From: Paenibacillus sp. CC-CFT747
GTDB lineage: Bacteria; Bacillota; Bacilli; Paenibacillales; NBRC-103111
Assembly (NCBI GenBank): GCA_030323305.1
Contig: CP106741.1
Location: 4,029,501 to 4,093,500 of the forward strand
Direction of reading: 5' to 3'
Length of the DNA: 64,000 bases
A model generated the notes under the pieces. The model was not told where the DNA came from. It did no database searches and saw only the letters and a program-made list of their open reading frames with translations. A program made the translations under genes and the position numbers. Below, in pieces: positions 9,753 through 20,986 of the stretch (position 1 is its first letter; the number at the start of each line of letters is the position of its first letter).

Positions 9753-10550
9753 GTGATAAACGATCAACAGCTTGCCGAAGAGGAAGCACCTTATTACCGC
9801 ATTCAATCGGTCGACCGGACCTTGACGATTCTCCAATGCTTTGTCAGGGAGAAACGGCCGCTAGGGGTTAGCGAATTGGCCCGGATGATGAGCCTGAACC
9901 GAAGTGCCGTTCACCGGTTTTTGCTGACCTTGAAGGACCACGGCTATGTAACGCAGGTAAGGGACTCCGACCGTTACAGCATAGGGCCGGCGGCCTTTGA
10001 GCTGGGGGCGGTGTTCACCAATTCCACCGACCTGACCGCGGAAGGGAGGAAGGTGCTGATCGAGCTGGTCCGCCAAACGGGCTGTTTGGCCCATCTCGGT
10101 ATTCTGGACCAAGGCACCGTCCTGTATCTTCTGAATGTGGAGCCGGACCGGGGGCAGTACTTGTTCGGCGCGGTCGGGCAGAGGCGGATGGTCTACAATA
10201 CGGCCCTGGGCAAGAGCTTGACGGCCTGGTTGCCCGAGAACCGGGTCGACGACATTCTGGATAAGTGCTCTTTCGAGCAACTCACCAAGCATACGATCGG
10301 GACTCCGGAGCAATACAAGCGGGAGCTGGAGCAAATCCGGCAGGAGGGCATCGCATTCGACCGCGAGGAGTCTACCCTAGGGGCTTTCTGTATCTCCGCC
10401 CCGGTCCGGGACAAATGGGACAGTGTCATTGCCGCTATCAGCATAAGTGCTTACGGGTTGTCGGAAGAAAAGATCCGGGAAATGGGGCTGATGGTCAAAA
10501 GCAGTGCCGCCCAGCTGTCTCGAAGGCTTGGTTATATGAGCGGGCTGTAA
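9753..10550 (+). CDS. IclR family transcriptional regulator
   Basis: This intact IclR protein has an N-terminal winged helix (YYRIQSVDRTLTILQCF, then ELARMMSLNRSAVHRFL) and a C-terminal effector domain with YNTALGKSLTAWLP. I choose GTG 9753, which follows GGAGAGGAG by seven bases; the more upstream ATG 9711 lacks a ribosome site and overlaps a TATAAT hexamer. The product is then 265 aa. It is separate from the first operon, lying after its terminator, and precedes an AraC sensor regulator by 49 bases. It could control either neighbour; the sequence does not decide. Confidence 0.87.
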   Translation: MINDQQLAEEEAPYYRIQSVDRTLTILQCFVREKRPLGVSELARMMSLNRSAVHRFLLTLKDHGYVTQVRDSDRYSIGPAAFELGAVFTNSTDLTAEGRKVLIELVRQTGCLAHLGILDQGTVLYLLNVEPDRGQYLFGAVGQRRMVYNTALGKSLTAWLPENRVDDILDKCSFEQLTKHTIGTPEQYKRELEQIRQEGIAFDREESTLGAFCISAPVRDKWDSVIAAISISAYGLSEEKIREMGLMVKSSAAQLSRRLGYMSGL

Positions 10551-10599
10551 GGCGGGCCCTTCGCCCAAGGATATGGATTTATAAGGGGATGGACGGAAC

Positions 10600-12843
10600 A
10601 TGAATGCTTTCATGCGTAAATTTCACGACTTGAAGCTCGCCCGGAAGCTTTGGCTTTCCTTTGCCTTCGTCTCCTTGCTCACCCTCATTACTTTTGCCTT
10701 GCTGTCTTCCACCTTCATCCGCAACATGATCGTGGAAAGGGAGGGCGGGGTCATTCAGCAGCAGATTGACTCTTACACGGGAAGCCTGGACAATTATCTG
10801 CAAAGCATTGAAAAGTCCTCCCAGGTGCTGATCTATTCCCAGCGCATCCAGGAAAGGTTTAAGGGCAACCTGAATGAACTGGACGGGGAAGAACGCATTA
10901 GGGCCTACAATGATGTTTACAGTCAGATCCGGGAAATGTGGGACAACGTTTACGGGCTGGAAGGCATCTATCTGGTGGACCGGTATAAGAATGTTTTTAA
11001 CACCAATGTAAGCCTATCGATGACACCGGGTTATTTGACCAGCGAAGATTTCGTCAACCAGGGATGGTATGAGCTCGCGCAAAAATCAGGAGGAGCCCCT
11101 ATTGGTCCTTCCTCAAGTGGAGGGGGAGGAGTCGTCCGTCGTCCTGTTCAAAGCCGTTTATAACAAAAACGATCTGTCCCTGCTCGGTTACCTGGTGGTC
11201 GTCATCTCTCCCCAAATCTTCGACAAGTTCCTGTCTTCCTCCAATCTGTCGGAAGGGGCAAGCAGCGTCGCGGATGCAAACGGCTTCCTGTATTCAACGG
11301 GAGGAGCGAAAGACGGCATCACCCAGTTGCTGGATCTCCATCAACTGACCGGACCGAAAGGATATACCATCCAAACCTATGAAGGCGACTCTTACCTCGT
11401 TGCCTATATCCAATATCCGCTTACGAACTGGGTGTTTATTCACGCCATCAAGCTGGACCTGCTGCTAAAAGATTTAACAAGGGTCAACAGCCTGTGGATT
11501 CTCTTTCTTTCCCTTTCCCTTCTGCTCATGATTATCGTTTCGGGCCTCATCTCGAGAACCATCTCCATGCCCATCCGCAAAATGGTGAAGCTGATCCGCG
11601 AGGTCGAGCGCGGCAACCTGGGCGCGAAGTTTCAGGCCCACTACCAAGACGAGTTCGGTCTTCTCGGGCGTGCCTACAACCATATGCTGGACACGATCCG
11701 TGAAGGTGTCCCCCTCATGAGGGAAAAGTTCTTCCGCTCCCTGCTCGAGAGAAGCCTGACGGACGAACAGCGGAAGGATTTTGAACAGAGGCTTGGCTTC
11801 GCCCTGGAGAAAGGACCTTTTCAGGTTGCCCTGCTCTATCTGCACGGCCCGCCTGCCGAAGAAGATGCCGAAAGGGCCGAAACCCTTTTGTCCCGCTATG
11901 AAGCCCGTTGTCCGGTTCTGTCGACCTCGGTTTCGCTTAATCAGTTCTGCCTGATTTTTAACAGCCCGGAAGAGTCCGTCCTCCCCTTGCTGGATGAGCT
12001 GCTGCTCGAATTGAGGGGAGCCCTGTCCCTGAATGCCTATGCCTTCGTCGGCAATGCGTATGACCATATCGATTTTATCAAAACGTCGTACGAGGAGGCC
12101 CGGACGCTGATGAAGTACGCGGTGCGGGAGCGTATGAGCGAGGAAGCCATCCTTTACCGGACCGAGGACTCCCTGCAGACCCAATACCCCGAATCCTTTG
12201 AGAACCGGCTCATCTTCTATATCGATGAAAGGGATTATGAGCAGTGTGAAGCGGTTATGAGCGAGCTGAGGGATTACGCCAAAACCAACCATCTGGCCCC
12301 CTCCATTATGACTACTTTCCTGGTAGCCATGTATCACTATCTCTATAAGCAGGCTCTGAAATACGGCAATGTGAACGAGAGGGCCGTCCGCGAAGTGTTT
12401 CACAATTTGGACAGCCGGCTTTCGGCGGAGCATCTTGAGAAAAGCTTCCGGGATTTTCTGCTGCTGCTGCACGAGCATCTGGGGGCCGCTCCTCAGAAGA
12501 GCCAAATGCGCAGCCCGAACATCACGAAGTCGCTTGAGATGATCCACAGCGAGTATGGCCTATCCCGGTTGAGCGTCGACTACGTGGCCCGTCATCTTGG
12601 GCTGACCGCCAACTATTTCAGCAACCTGTTTAAGAAAGAGATGGGCGTGGGGTTTGTGGAGTATGTGGGAGGAGTCCGCCTCGAAGAAGCCAAACGGAAT
12701 CTGATCGAGACGAACCATAAAATAAAGGAGATAGCGGATCGGGTAGGGTTTGAGGATCCTCATTATTTTGGCATTTGGTTCAAAGACAACACCGGGCTTT
12801 CCCCTCGCAGTACCGCAAAATGATGGTGGCCGCCCGGGCTTAG
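10600..12843 (+). CDS. AraC family regulator with extracellular sensor and HAMP-like region (three frameshifts)
   Basis: This single-chain membrane regulator of about 748 aa has a TM helix near residues 17-39, an extracellular Cache-like domain, a second TM helix near 298-320 followed by a HAMP-like linker (SRTISMPIRKMVKLIREVE), a cytoplasmic linker and a C-terminal AraC HTH (LGLTANYFSNLFKKEMG, then IKEIADRVGFEDPHYF). Shifts are near C 11096-11099, G 11122-11126 and C 12801-12804; the two close together restore GGAPYWS and then ESSVVLFKAVY. Such YtrI/YesN-like fusions sense extracellular sugars and switch on glycan operons. Its stop overlaps the stop of the convergent HIT gene by three to four bases. 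Confidence 0.85.
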
Positions 12844-13259
12844 GCTTTACGGCTTAACGCCCTTGCCATCTTGTCCCGGGTCTGGCTTAACCGGTTTTCC
12901 GCTCCATGCGGATGAATAGGGTCACTCCACGTAAACCCATCGCCCTCGTATCGGGGGATCACGTGCATATGGTAATGGGTGAGGTCGTTAAACTTGCCTC
13001 CATTCTGGCAAATGGTGATGCCATCCGGTTTAAACAAGCTCTTAAGCACAAGCGAAAGCTTTTGCGAAGCTTCCATAATAGCGTAGGCCGTTTCGGATTC
13101 CATTTCTTCCACATCCACATAGTGAAGCTTGGGAAGAATCAAAGCATGCCCTTCATTAAAAGGCGCGATATCCAGGACGCAGGCCAGGAGATCATTCTCA
13201 TACACCGTATTTACGCCGGGCTCCCTTCCGTTCGCGATCCGGCATCCCAAGCATTCCAT
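12840..13259 (-). CDS. HIT family hydrolase
   Basis: This intact 139-aa HIT-domain protein carries the catalytic triad motif HYHMHVIPR and the N-terminal CLGCRIANG with a possible zinc Cys pair. HIT proteins hydrolyse nucleotide phosphoramidates or dinucleoside polyphosphates in the cytoplasm. Ribosome-site bases GGAGG lie just upstream on the minus strand. It converges with the AraC regulator, with overlapping stop codons, and diverges from the DUF2264 gene. It is probably a housekeeping gene unrelated to the glycan genes. Confidence 0.9.
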   Translation of the reverse strand: MECLGCRIANGREPGVNTVYENDLLACVLDIAPFNEGHALILPKLHYVDVEEMESETAYAIMEASQKLSLVLKSLFKPDGITICQNGGKFNDLTHYHMHVIPRYEGDGFTWSDPIHPHGAENRLSQTRDKMARALSRKA

Positions 13260-13327
13260 GCGGGTTCCCTCCTCCTAGAGATATTCTGTCTTGCTTATTC
13301 GACTACTCTGTCCCGTATTCCTTGTTG

Positions 13328-13356
13328 TTGCTTTCAAAGCGAGATTTTTCTATAGT
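13328..13356 (+). promoter_or_regulatory. Candidate sigma-A promoter for the DUF2264 gene
   Basis: TTGCTT at 13328-13333 and TATAGT at 13351-13356 are separated by 17 bases. The predicted start of transcription falls near 13363, at the edge of a cre-like operator. Confidence 0.45.
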
Positions 13357-13362
13357 TAGTTT

Positions 13363-13376
13363 TGTAAGCGAATTCA
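13363..13376 (+). promoter_or_regulatory. cre-like catabolite repression operator
   Basis: TGTAAGCGAATTCA fits the loose CcpA consensus TGNAANCGNWNNCA. It sits at the predicted transcription start of the DUF2264 gene, a position at which CcpA binding would repress. It is a match by eye to a short degenerate motif. Confidence 0.45.
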
Positions 13377-13397
13377 TATGAAGAGAGAAGGGCAAAT

Positions 13398-14533
13398 ATG
13401 GGCAACGATCGATCCTATTGGATTCAAACGCTGCAGCGCATCACAGAACCCGTTCTTCAGTCGCTGGCCGAACGAAGGCTGCGTGCCGTCATGCCGGTAG
13501 AAGGCAAAACCGGGGACCGGACGTCCTGTACCCACCTGGAAGCGCTGGGCCGTACTCTGGCCGGCGTCTCCCCTGGCTCGAGACCGGGAGCCGGACGGGG
13601 GAAGAAGGGAAGCGGAGGGAGCGGCTCGCCGGGCTCGCCCGAGAAGCGATCGATGCCGCCACGGATCCGGCTTCCCCGGACTTTATGAACTTCGACAAGG
13701 GAAGCCAGCCGCTCGTGGATGCGGCTTTCCTTGCTCACGCGCTGCTGAGGGCTCCCCAGGAGCTTTATGCGAAGCTGGCCCCGCATGTCCGCGAGAATCT
13801 GGGTGCAGCCCTGCTGTCGACAAGGGTGATCCGCCCGGGCTTTAACAACTGGCTGCTGTTCAGCGCCATGATCGAAACCGCGCTGTACCGGATGGGCCAT
13901 GCCTGGGACCGGATGCGGGTGGATTATGCCCTCCGCCAGCATGAACAGTGGTACGCAGGAGATGGGGCTTACGGGGATGGGCCGGCTTTTCACTGGGATT
14001 ATTACAACAGCTTTGTCATCCAGCCTATGCTGGTGGACATTCTGGATGCGGTCGGAGATGAATATGGCGAGTGGAAGCTGCTGCGCGACAAGGTCATTAC
14101 CCGCGCGATCCGGTATGCGGCCGTTCAAGAACGGCTGATCTCGCCAGAAGGGACTTATCCGCCCATCGGCCGATCGCTCGCGTACCGGTTCGGAGCATTC
14201 CAGCACCTGTCTCTCATGGCGCTGCGGGAGCAGCTGCCCGAGGAGGTCGAGCCGGCTCAAGTCCGCTGTGCGTTAACGGCGGTAATCCGCCGGCAGATCG
14301 AGATGCCCGGGACCTTCGATGAGAACGGCTGGCTTACGGTAGGCTTTGCCGGCCGGCAGCCGGAGACGGGAGAAGCCTATATATCAACGGGAAGCCTCTA
14401 CCTGTGCAGCACGGTCTTCCTCGCGCTCGGGTTACCACCCGATGCCCCCTTCTGGCAGGGAGAAGCGGATTGGACCGCCCGCAAAGCCTGGTCGGGAGCG
14501 CCGGTTTCGATCGACAAGGCGATCCCGGGTTGA
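13398..14533 (+). CDS. DUF2264 domain protein, likely glycan-related (one frameshift)
   Basis: This is a DUF2264 protein of about 378 aa after repair in the C run at 13570-13573, which gives AGVSPWLETG. Recognised family stretches are ALGRTLAGVSPW at the N-terminus, NNWLLFSAMIETAL and GDGPAFHWDYYNSFVIQPML in the middle. The family is predicted to have an alpha/alpha toroid fold and often sits in pectin or rhamnogalacturonan loci; its activity is not established. No signal peptide is seen, so it would act in the cytoplasm. The start is ATG 13398, with only a modest ribosome site. It begins the pectin region and has a promoter and a cre-like site upstream. Confidence 0.75.
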
Positions 14534-14644
14534 GTTGAGCCGCTCCCGGCCCCGAAACCGGAAACCGGAAACCAACTATTCCCTGTACAAAGGGCTGGGG
14601 TTATGATTTATTGACAGGGAATGACTTGTTAAGGAGGGGCCAAG

Positions 14645-17019
14645 ATGAAGCTTATGTATGAAAATCCCGCCCGGGTATGGACCGAAGCCCTTCCAATCGG
14701 AAACGGGCGGCTTGGAGCGATGGTGTTCGGAGGGATCGAGAAGGAGCGCCTTCAGCTGAACGAGGATACGCTGTGGTCGGGAAGCCCAAAGGACGGAAAC
14801 AACCCCAACGCGCGGAAGGTGCTTCCGGAGGTTCGCCGATTGATAGCGAAGGGCCGGTACGAAGAGGCTGACCGGAGGAGCCGGGAGATGATGGGACCCT
14901 ACACCCAGTCCTATATGCCGCTGGGCGATCTGTGGATCCATCAGGAAGCGGAGGGCGAAGCGGCAGGCTACCGAAGGGAACTGGATTTGGTATCGGGGAC
15001 GGCGAGTGCCGAATACCGGATAGGAGACGTGACCTACAGGCGTCGTTACTTCGCCTCGTACCCCGATCAGGTGATCGTGGTGCGTCTGGAGGCGACTACG
15101 CCCGGTTCTCTTCATTTTATGGTAAAGCTGGACAGCCTGCTTCCTTATGAAACGGCGGCGGAGGATGGGGAGCTCGTCATAAGGGGGACGGCCCCCGAGC
15201 ATGTCGATCCTAATTATTACGACAGGGAGCAGCCTGTTGTCTATGGGGATCCGGGGACAAGCCGGGCCATGCTGTTCGAAGGAAGAGTAAGCGTCCGCCT
15301 TGAGGAGGGAAGCTTCCGGGCAGAGGAGACGGGTCTCCGCGTTAAGGGAGCGACGACGGCCACGCTCTATTATACGGCGGCTACCAGTTTCAACGGGTAC
15401 GACAAGCCCCCGGGAAGAAACCCGGAGGAATTGAGCCGGATAAATGCTGGTCGTTTAAACGCCGCTATGGAGAAGGCCTACGAGGCACTGCTTCGGGATC
15501 ATACGAAGGATTACCGGTCGCTGTTCGACCGGGTGGAGCTGCGGATCGGGGGCGGGAAGGAAGCGGCCGATCTGCCGACGGATGCCCGCGTGTCGGAAGA
15601 CGGGGCGGGGGATCCCGGGCTCGTGGAGCTTCTGTTTCAGTACGGGCGGTATCTGATGATTGCCAGCTCACGGCCGGGCACGCAGCCCGCCAACCTGCAG
15701 GGAATCTGGAACCGGGAGATCCGGCCGCCGTGGAGCAGCAACTGGACGCTTAATATCAACGCGCAAATGAACTATTGGCCGGCCGAAACATGCAACCTGG
15801 CCGAGTGCCATCAGCCGTTCCTCGACTACATAGAGAACCTGTCGCATAACGGCAGGAAAACGGCCGAGGTGAATTACGGCTGCCGGGGATGGACGGCGCA
15901 TCACAACTCCGATATCTGGGGACTGACGGCTCCGGTCGGGGACTACGGACACGGTGATCCGGTCTGGGCGCTGTGGCCCATGGCGGGCGCCTGGCTGAGC
16001 CAGCACTTGTGGGAGCATTATGCCTTCGGAGGAGGGAGGAGTACCTGCGCGAGACGGCCTATCCGGTCATGAAGGAAGCGGCCCTCTTCTGCCTGGATTG
16101 GCTTGTCGCGGATGAGCAAGGACGGTTGACCACCTCCCCTTCCACGTCTCCGGAGCATAAATTCGTGACGGAGGACGGGCAGAAGGCTGCCGTTTCCTCG
16201 TCGGCCACGATGGATATGGCGCTGATCTGGGATCTGTTTACGAACGGGATCGAAGCGTCGGAGGTGCTGGATACGGATGAAGACTTCCGGAGGACGCTCC
16301 TGGATGCCCGGAGCCGGCTGTTTCCCTTGAAGGCCGGGAGATACGGGCAGCTGCAGGAATGGTCCTCCGATTGGGAGGACGAGGATATTCATCACCGCCA
16401 CGTCTCCCATCTGTTCGGCGTTTACCCGGGCCGGCAGCTGACCAAGGACGGAATGCCCGGATGGTACGAGGCGGCGAGATGCTCCCTCGAACGGCGCGGG
16501 GATGAGGGCACCGGGTGGAGCCTTGCCTGGAAGATCTGCTTATGGGCCCGTTTCGGGGAAGGAACCCGCGCATGGGGGTTGATCTCGAACCTCCTGCAGC
16601 TTGTTGAGGAAGGCAGGGAGGGTAATCACCGTGGAGGAGTATACCCTAACCTGTTCGACGCCCATCCTCCTTTTCAGATCGACGGGAATTTCGGCTTTAC
16701 CGCCGGAGTGGCCGAAATGCTGATGCAGTCCCACACGGGGGTTATCCAGCTGCTGCCGGCCCTCCCGCCGCAATGGCTGGAAGGTGAAGTGAAAGGGCTG
16801 CGGGCGCGGGGAGGCTTTGAGGTCGGTTTGCAGTGGAAGGAAGGCTCTCTCACGCGGGCGGACCTCCGGTCCCTGAACGGGGAAAGATGCTTCGTGGAAG
16901 GAGAGTCTGACCTGCAGGCCGAAGAAGACGGTGTCCCAATCGAATGGCAAACGGAGGCGAACGGGAGACGGTTCTTTGAAACGACTGCGGGAAAAACCTA
17001 CACGCTTCGGCGTGCGTAA
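14645..17019 (+). CDS. GH95 family glycoside hydrolase, alpha-L-fucosidase type (one frameshift)
   Basis: This is a GH95 enzyme of about 791 aa. The N-terminal beta domain begins with [19 protein letters not shown] and [12 protein letters not shown]; the alpha/alpha barrel holds NLQGIWN, NYWPAE and HHNSDIWG, the SPE of STSPEHKF where the GH95 general acid Glu is expected, and the Asp of QIDGNFG. The shift is at GGG 16034-16036. GH95 enzymes remove alpha-1,2-L-fucose or alpha-L-galactose from side chains. No signal peptide is visible, so it likely trims imported oligosaccharides. The start is ATG 14645 behind AAGGAGGGG. A strong terminator follows. Confidence 0.88.
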
Positions 17020-17052
17020 CGGCTTAGGTAAACAACGAGCTGCCTTTTGATA

Positions 17053-17092
17053 AAGATGGAGCGGTAGGGAATCTTCCGCTTCATCTTTTTTT
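17053..17092 (+). terminator. Rho-independent terminator after GH95
   Basis: AAGATGGAGCGG pairs with CCGCTTCATCTT, with one internal mismatch block, and is followed by seven T. Confidence 0.85.
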
Positions 17093-17342
17093 GTTGCAAA
17101 TTAGGCTGCCGGGCCGGCAGACTGGCTTCAGGGAGGCGGTTAACCGATCCGCCAGCGAGTGAACCGAAACCGCAGAAACCCTTGCCGTTTCGCGTTTTTT
17201 CCGGCTGGGGGCGGGGAATCGTTTTTGTGCATGGGATGGAGAAATGGGCCATTGAACCCGCCCACTGTGAAAAGTAAGATGGCGGTATAACGGGAAGGGA
17301 GGCGGACCATTGAACGGAAACACGGAATAACCGGACGTCCAT

Positions 17343-17356
17343 TGTAAGCGGTTACG
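17343..17356 (+). promoter_or_regulatory. cre-like operator before pectate lyase
   Basis: TGTAAGCGGTTACG matches the CcpA consensus TGWNANCGNTNWCA except for the last base, and GTAAGCGGTTAC is nearly palindromic. It lies 31 bases before the pectate lyase start. A LacI-family local repressor could also bind such a palindrome. Confidence 0.5.
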
Positions 17357-17386
17357 TTAATCATTCCATGGAGCAGGAGGTAAACG

Positions 17387-20300
17387 ATGAAAAGATGGCT
17401 GGGGCTCCTGATGAGCCTCGTAATGGTTTGGTCCCTTTGGCAGCTACCGACTCCCGCCGCCCATGCGGGATATGACAGGCTGCCGGCGTTTCCGGGAGCG
17501 GAAGGCTTCGGGTATGCGGCGGCAGGCGGCCGGGGAGGAGAGGTCTATCATGTGACGAGCTATGAGCTGACAGGTCCGGGCACCTTTCATGATGCTCTTC
17601 TGACCGCGGGGACCACACCGAGAACGATTGTATTCGACATCTCCGGGGAGATCACCATTCCCCAGATCGTGGTGAAGAACAAAGCGAACCTAACCATCGC
17701 CGGCCAGACGGCGGCAGGGGACGGGGTGACCATCCGCGGAAACAACATTCGGTTTATTAACTGCAGTGACATCGTCGTCCGCTATTTGCGTTTCCGCATG
17801 GGCCACCAGAGCTTTCAGGACGACACCATGTATTTTGAAGACTGCCGGAACGTGATGATCGACCATTCCTCTTTCTCGTGGGGGAGCGACGAAGTGTTGT
17901 CCATCAAGAGCAAGGATTATGATCATCCGAAATCCAAGAACATTTCCGTGCAGTGGTCGATCATCTCTGAAGGACTTCTCACCCACTCCATGGGCGGATT
18001 GATCGAGATGAACACGATCACCATGCACCATAACCTGTATGCCCACAACAACGACCGCAACCCCAAAACCAAGGGCCAAATCGATTTCGTCAACAACATC
18101 ATCTACAACTGGGGAAGCTTCCCTTATGTAGCCGGCGGGGAATCGGGAACGAAGAGCTTCGGTAACGTTGTCGGAAATACCTTTATCGCCGGCATCAACT
18201 CCGCGAATCCCGATTACGCCGTGGTACGCGGCAACGAGAACTACAAGGTGTATCTGGCCGACAACCGGATCGACAGCAACCGAAACGGTGTTCTGGACGG
18301 AACGGACACCGGGACCGGCATGATCGAGCCGGAAAGGCCTAGTGTCGTGGTGCCGGAGCGCTTCGAATATCCTCCGGTCCATACGCAGAAACCCGAGGAA
18401 GCCTACGAGCTTGTACTGAAGCATTCCGGCGCTTCCTAAACCGGGATGCGGTCGATAAGCGTGTCATCGACAGCGTCAGGAAGCAAACCGGAGCCATTAT
18501 CGGAAACGAACAGGATGCCGGAGGATTTCCGGTTCTAAGGAAGGGAACCGCCCCTGCCGATACGGATCGTGACGGGATGCCCGACGTATGGGAAAGGGCC
18601 AAGAGGCTTAATCCCGCCGATCCGGAGGACCGGAACGGAGACCGTGATGGAGACGGCTATACGAACCTGGAAGAGTATTTGAATGAGCTGGCGGCACCCG
18701 GGTTCCCGGGGAACTACCCGACCTCCCCGCCGGCTTGGACAGGAGCCCCGTTCGAGCCGCCCGTCATTCCTGTGGAAGAGCCCGAACCGGTGCCGGTGCC
18801 AAGCCTGGATGGCGAAACGGTGCGAAATGTGGTCATAACGGACAACAGCAGCAATGGCACCGCCAACGCCGCCAACTGGTCGATTCAGCAAAATCTGCAG
18901 GCCGGAGACTTGGTGGCCGGGGACCGGCTGACCGGAAGCAAGGTATACCGGTTCGCTTCCATCCCGGATTCCTTGAAGGGGATGGAATGGCTCCGCTCGC
19001 CCGTCGCCTCCAGGAGCGCCACCAATCCCGATGTGGTCTCGTTCTACCTGGCCGCGGATACGGACGTCTATGTCGCCCACGATGCGCGCATATCGTCCAA
19101 GCCCGAATGGCTGAGCTCGGCCTACGAAGACACGGGGCTTACCATCGCGGACGATCAGCCGGTCACGTTCAACCTGTTCAAGAAGCATTATCCGGCTGGA
19201 TCGAAAGTAGTCATGGGGGCCAATAACGGATCGTCCTCGATGAACTACTTTGTTATTCTGAAGCCGTCCGATTCCGATACATCTCCCCTGCAGCTGCCCC
19301 CGCCGGGTTAGAGGGGAAAAAGACGGAGGGTCCGGCCGTTTCCCTCGGATGGCAGCCGGTAAGCGGGGCTAGCGCCTACTTGATTTACCGCTCCACCCCA
19401 ACGGATCCTTACTTCAAGGTGGTAGGAAGCTCGGCTAAGCCTGAATTTACGGACGACGGCGCGGCTTTCGGTGGAGTCTACCGGTACCGGGTGTCCGCGC
19501 TTAACGCTGGAGGGGAGTCCCCGCTGTCAGGCGCTGTGGAAGTACCGGTCTACGATGCGTCCCAGCCTTCTCCGGCCTCACCGGCCGGTTTGAAGATTAC
19601 GGCAGCGAAGAGCCTTTCCGTCGAAATGGCCTGGACACCCGTAGAGGGTGCCGTCAGCTATGGAATTTTCCGATCTACAGCCCCTGACGGAGCGTATGAG
19701 CCGATCGGCACCACCACGTCCGCCCGTTATACCGATAAATCCGTCGCCCCCGCGACAACCTATTATTATCGGGTCGCCGCCAGGTCGGCGGGAGGGGAAT
19801 CGTCAAGTTCCGATTCCGTTAAGGCGGTTACCCTGCCGGCCGTCCCTGTTCCGCAAGCTCCGGTGGGATTAACGGCAGGAGAGGTGACCACCTCCTCCTT
19901 TGCGATGGAATGGAAGCCGGCCGAATATGCGGAAACCTATTCGATTTACCGGAAGGCACAGGGGGACAACGACTTTTCCTTCCTTGCCAGCACCCCGGAA
20001 CCCCGGTTTATCGACGATAGCGTCAGCGCCGGAAACAGCGGCTACAGCTATCGGGTGACGGCGGTTAACGAGAAGGGGAATCTTCGCCTTCCTCTGCTCT
20101 GGAGCTTTCCATGCCGCTGCCCGCCGCCCCGGCCGATCTCCGCAGCGGCTTGAAAGAGGAAACGTTCGTCGGCCTTATCTGGACCGTGGATGACCCTTCA
20201 CCGCAGTACAACATTTACCGGGAGTCCGCCGGGAAGCCTGCCGAGTATGTAGGGTACGCCAAGGTCGAGACCTTCTACGACCGAACCGTGGAGCCAGGGG

Positions 20301-20635
20301 TGGAGTATACCTATTGGGTCAAAGCCAAAAACGCAACCGGCGAATCGCCTCCGTCCGCTTCCTTTAAAGTGACGACGCCTCTGGCAAGGGACCTCGACCA
20401 TTTGGATGAAGTTCTGGAGGCTGCGTATGCGGATGGGCTTATCTTCGATAAGGGAGTCCTGAACAGCCTCCTCGCCAAAGTGAACCAGGCCCAACAGGGT
20501 AAGGAGAATACTTCTAACGCCCTGCGTGCCCTGGAACAGGAACTGTCGGCATTAGCCGGCAACCAGGCGGACGTTTCCTTCGTCCGAAAGATAAGGGAGG
20601 ACCTTCTCTATCTAGTAGAACAAGCGGAACTATAA
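17387..20635 (+). CDS. Secreted modular pectate lyase with FN3 repeats (three frameshifts)
   Basis: The restored protein has about 1083 aa. A Sec signal peptide ends at PTPAAHA near residue 27. The catalytic right-handed beta-helix begins FPGAEGFGYAAAGGRGG and holds DDTMYFEDC, MIDHSSFSWGSDE and HNLYAHNNDRNP, as in pectate lyases of the PL1/PL-related fold. Next come an EF-hand-like calcium segment (DTDRDGMPDVWE, NGDRDGDGYTNLEEY), a module of unknown type, four fibronectin III domains and a C-terminal helical tail. Shifts are near 18435-18437, C 19300-19304 and G 20075-20078. It would cut polygalacturonan outside the cell. The start is ATG 17387 behind CAGGAGG, with a cre-like site upstream. 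Confidence 0.87.
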
Positions 20636-20986
20636 GCTTGCCCGCACGTTTCCGTTGTGGGAACGAACATGCTACCTTATTCTTGAGGCTGTCCGATACC
20701 GGGCAGCCTTTTTACCGGCATCTACGGTCTTTGTCCTCATTAACCGATGCAACAGGACATCAACCAATCCGCCAATCGGCCTGAAGAAGCATACGGGAAT
20801 GCCGCCTTAACGGGTTATGCGAAATAAGCCAAGCAAGGAAAAGGGATAACCAAGGATGGCGCGCTGTCCAAACGCACCAAAATAGTCCAATCCCGGATCG
20901 GTTCATCGGCTGGAGGATTGAACGATTGAAGGAGGGCGCCCGGGCAGGTACGATAGGCCTAACCGAAAAGAAGGAGGCCTGCGCCA
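20636..20986. other. Gene-free leader of the ABC importer operon
   Basis: This 351-base gap holds the pectate lyase terminator at 20686-20713. The remainder has no convincing coding frame. No clear promoter was found, although one must lie here if the importer operon is transcribed on its own. Confidence 0.5.
20686..20713 (+). terminator. Rho-independent terminator after pectate lyase
   Basis: AGGCTG pairs with CAGCCT and the inner CCG pairs with CGG over the loop ATAC, followed by a T run. Confidence 0.8.

Larger units (their letters stand above)
17020..17386. other. Gene-free gap between GH95 and pectate lyase
   Basis: This 367-base gap holds the GH95 terminator at 17053-17092 and a cre-like site at 17343-17356. 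No convincing coding frame and no clear promoter hexamers were seen; TATAAC at 17285-17290 lacks a partner. Confidence 0.6.
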
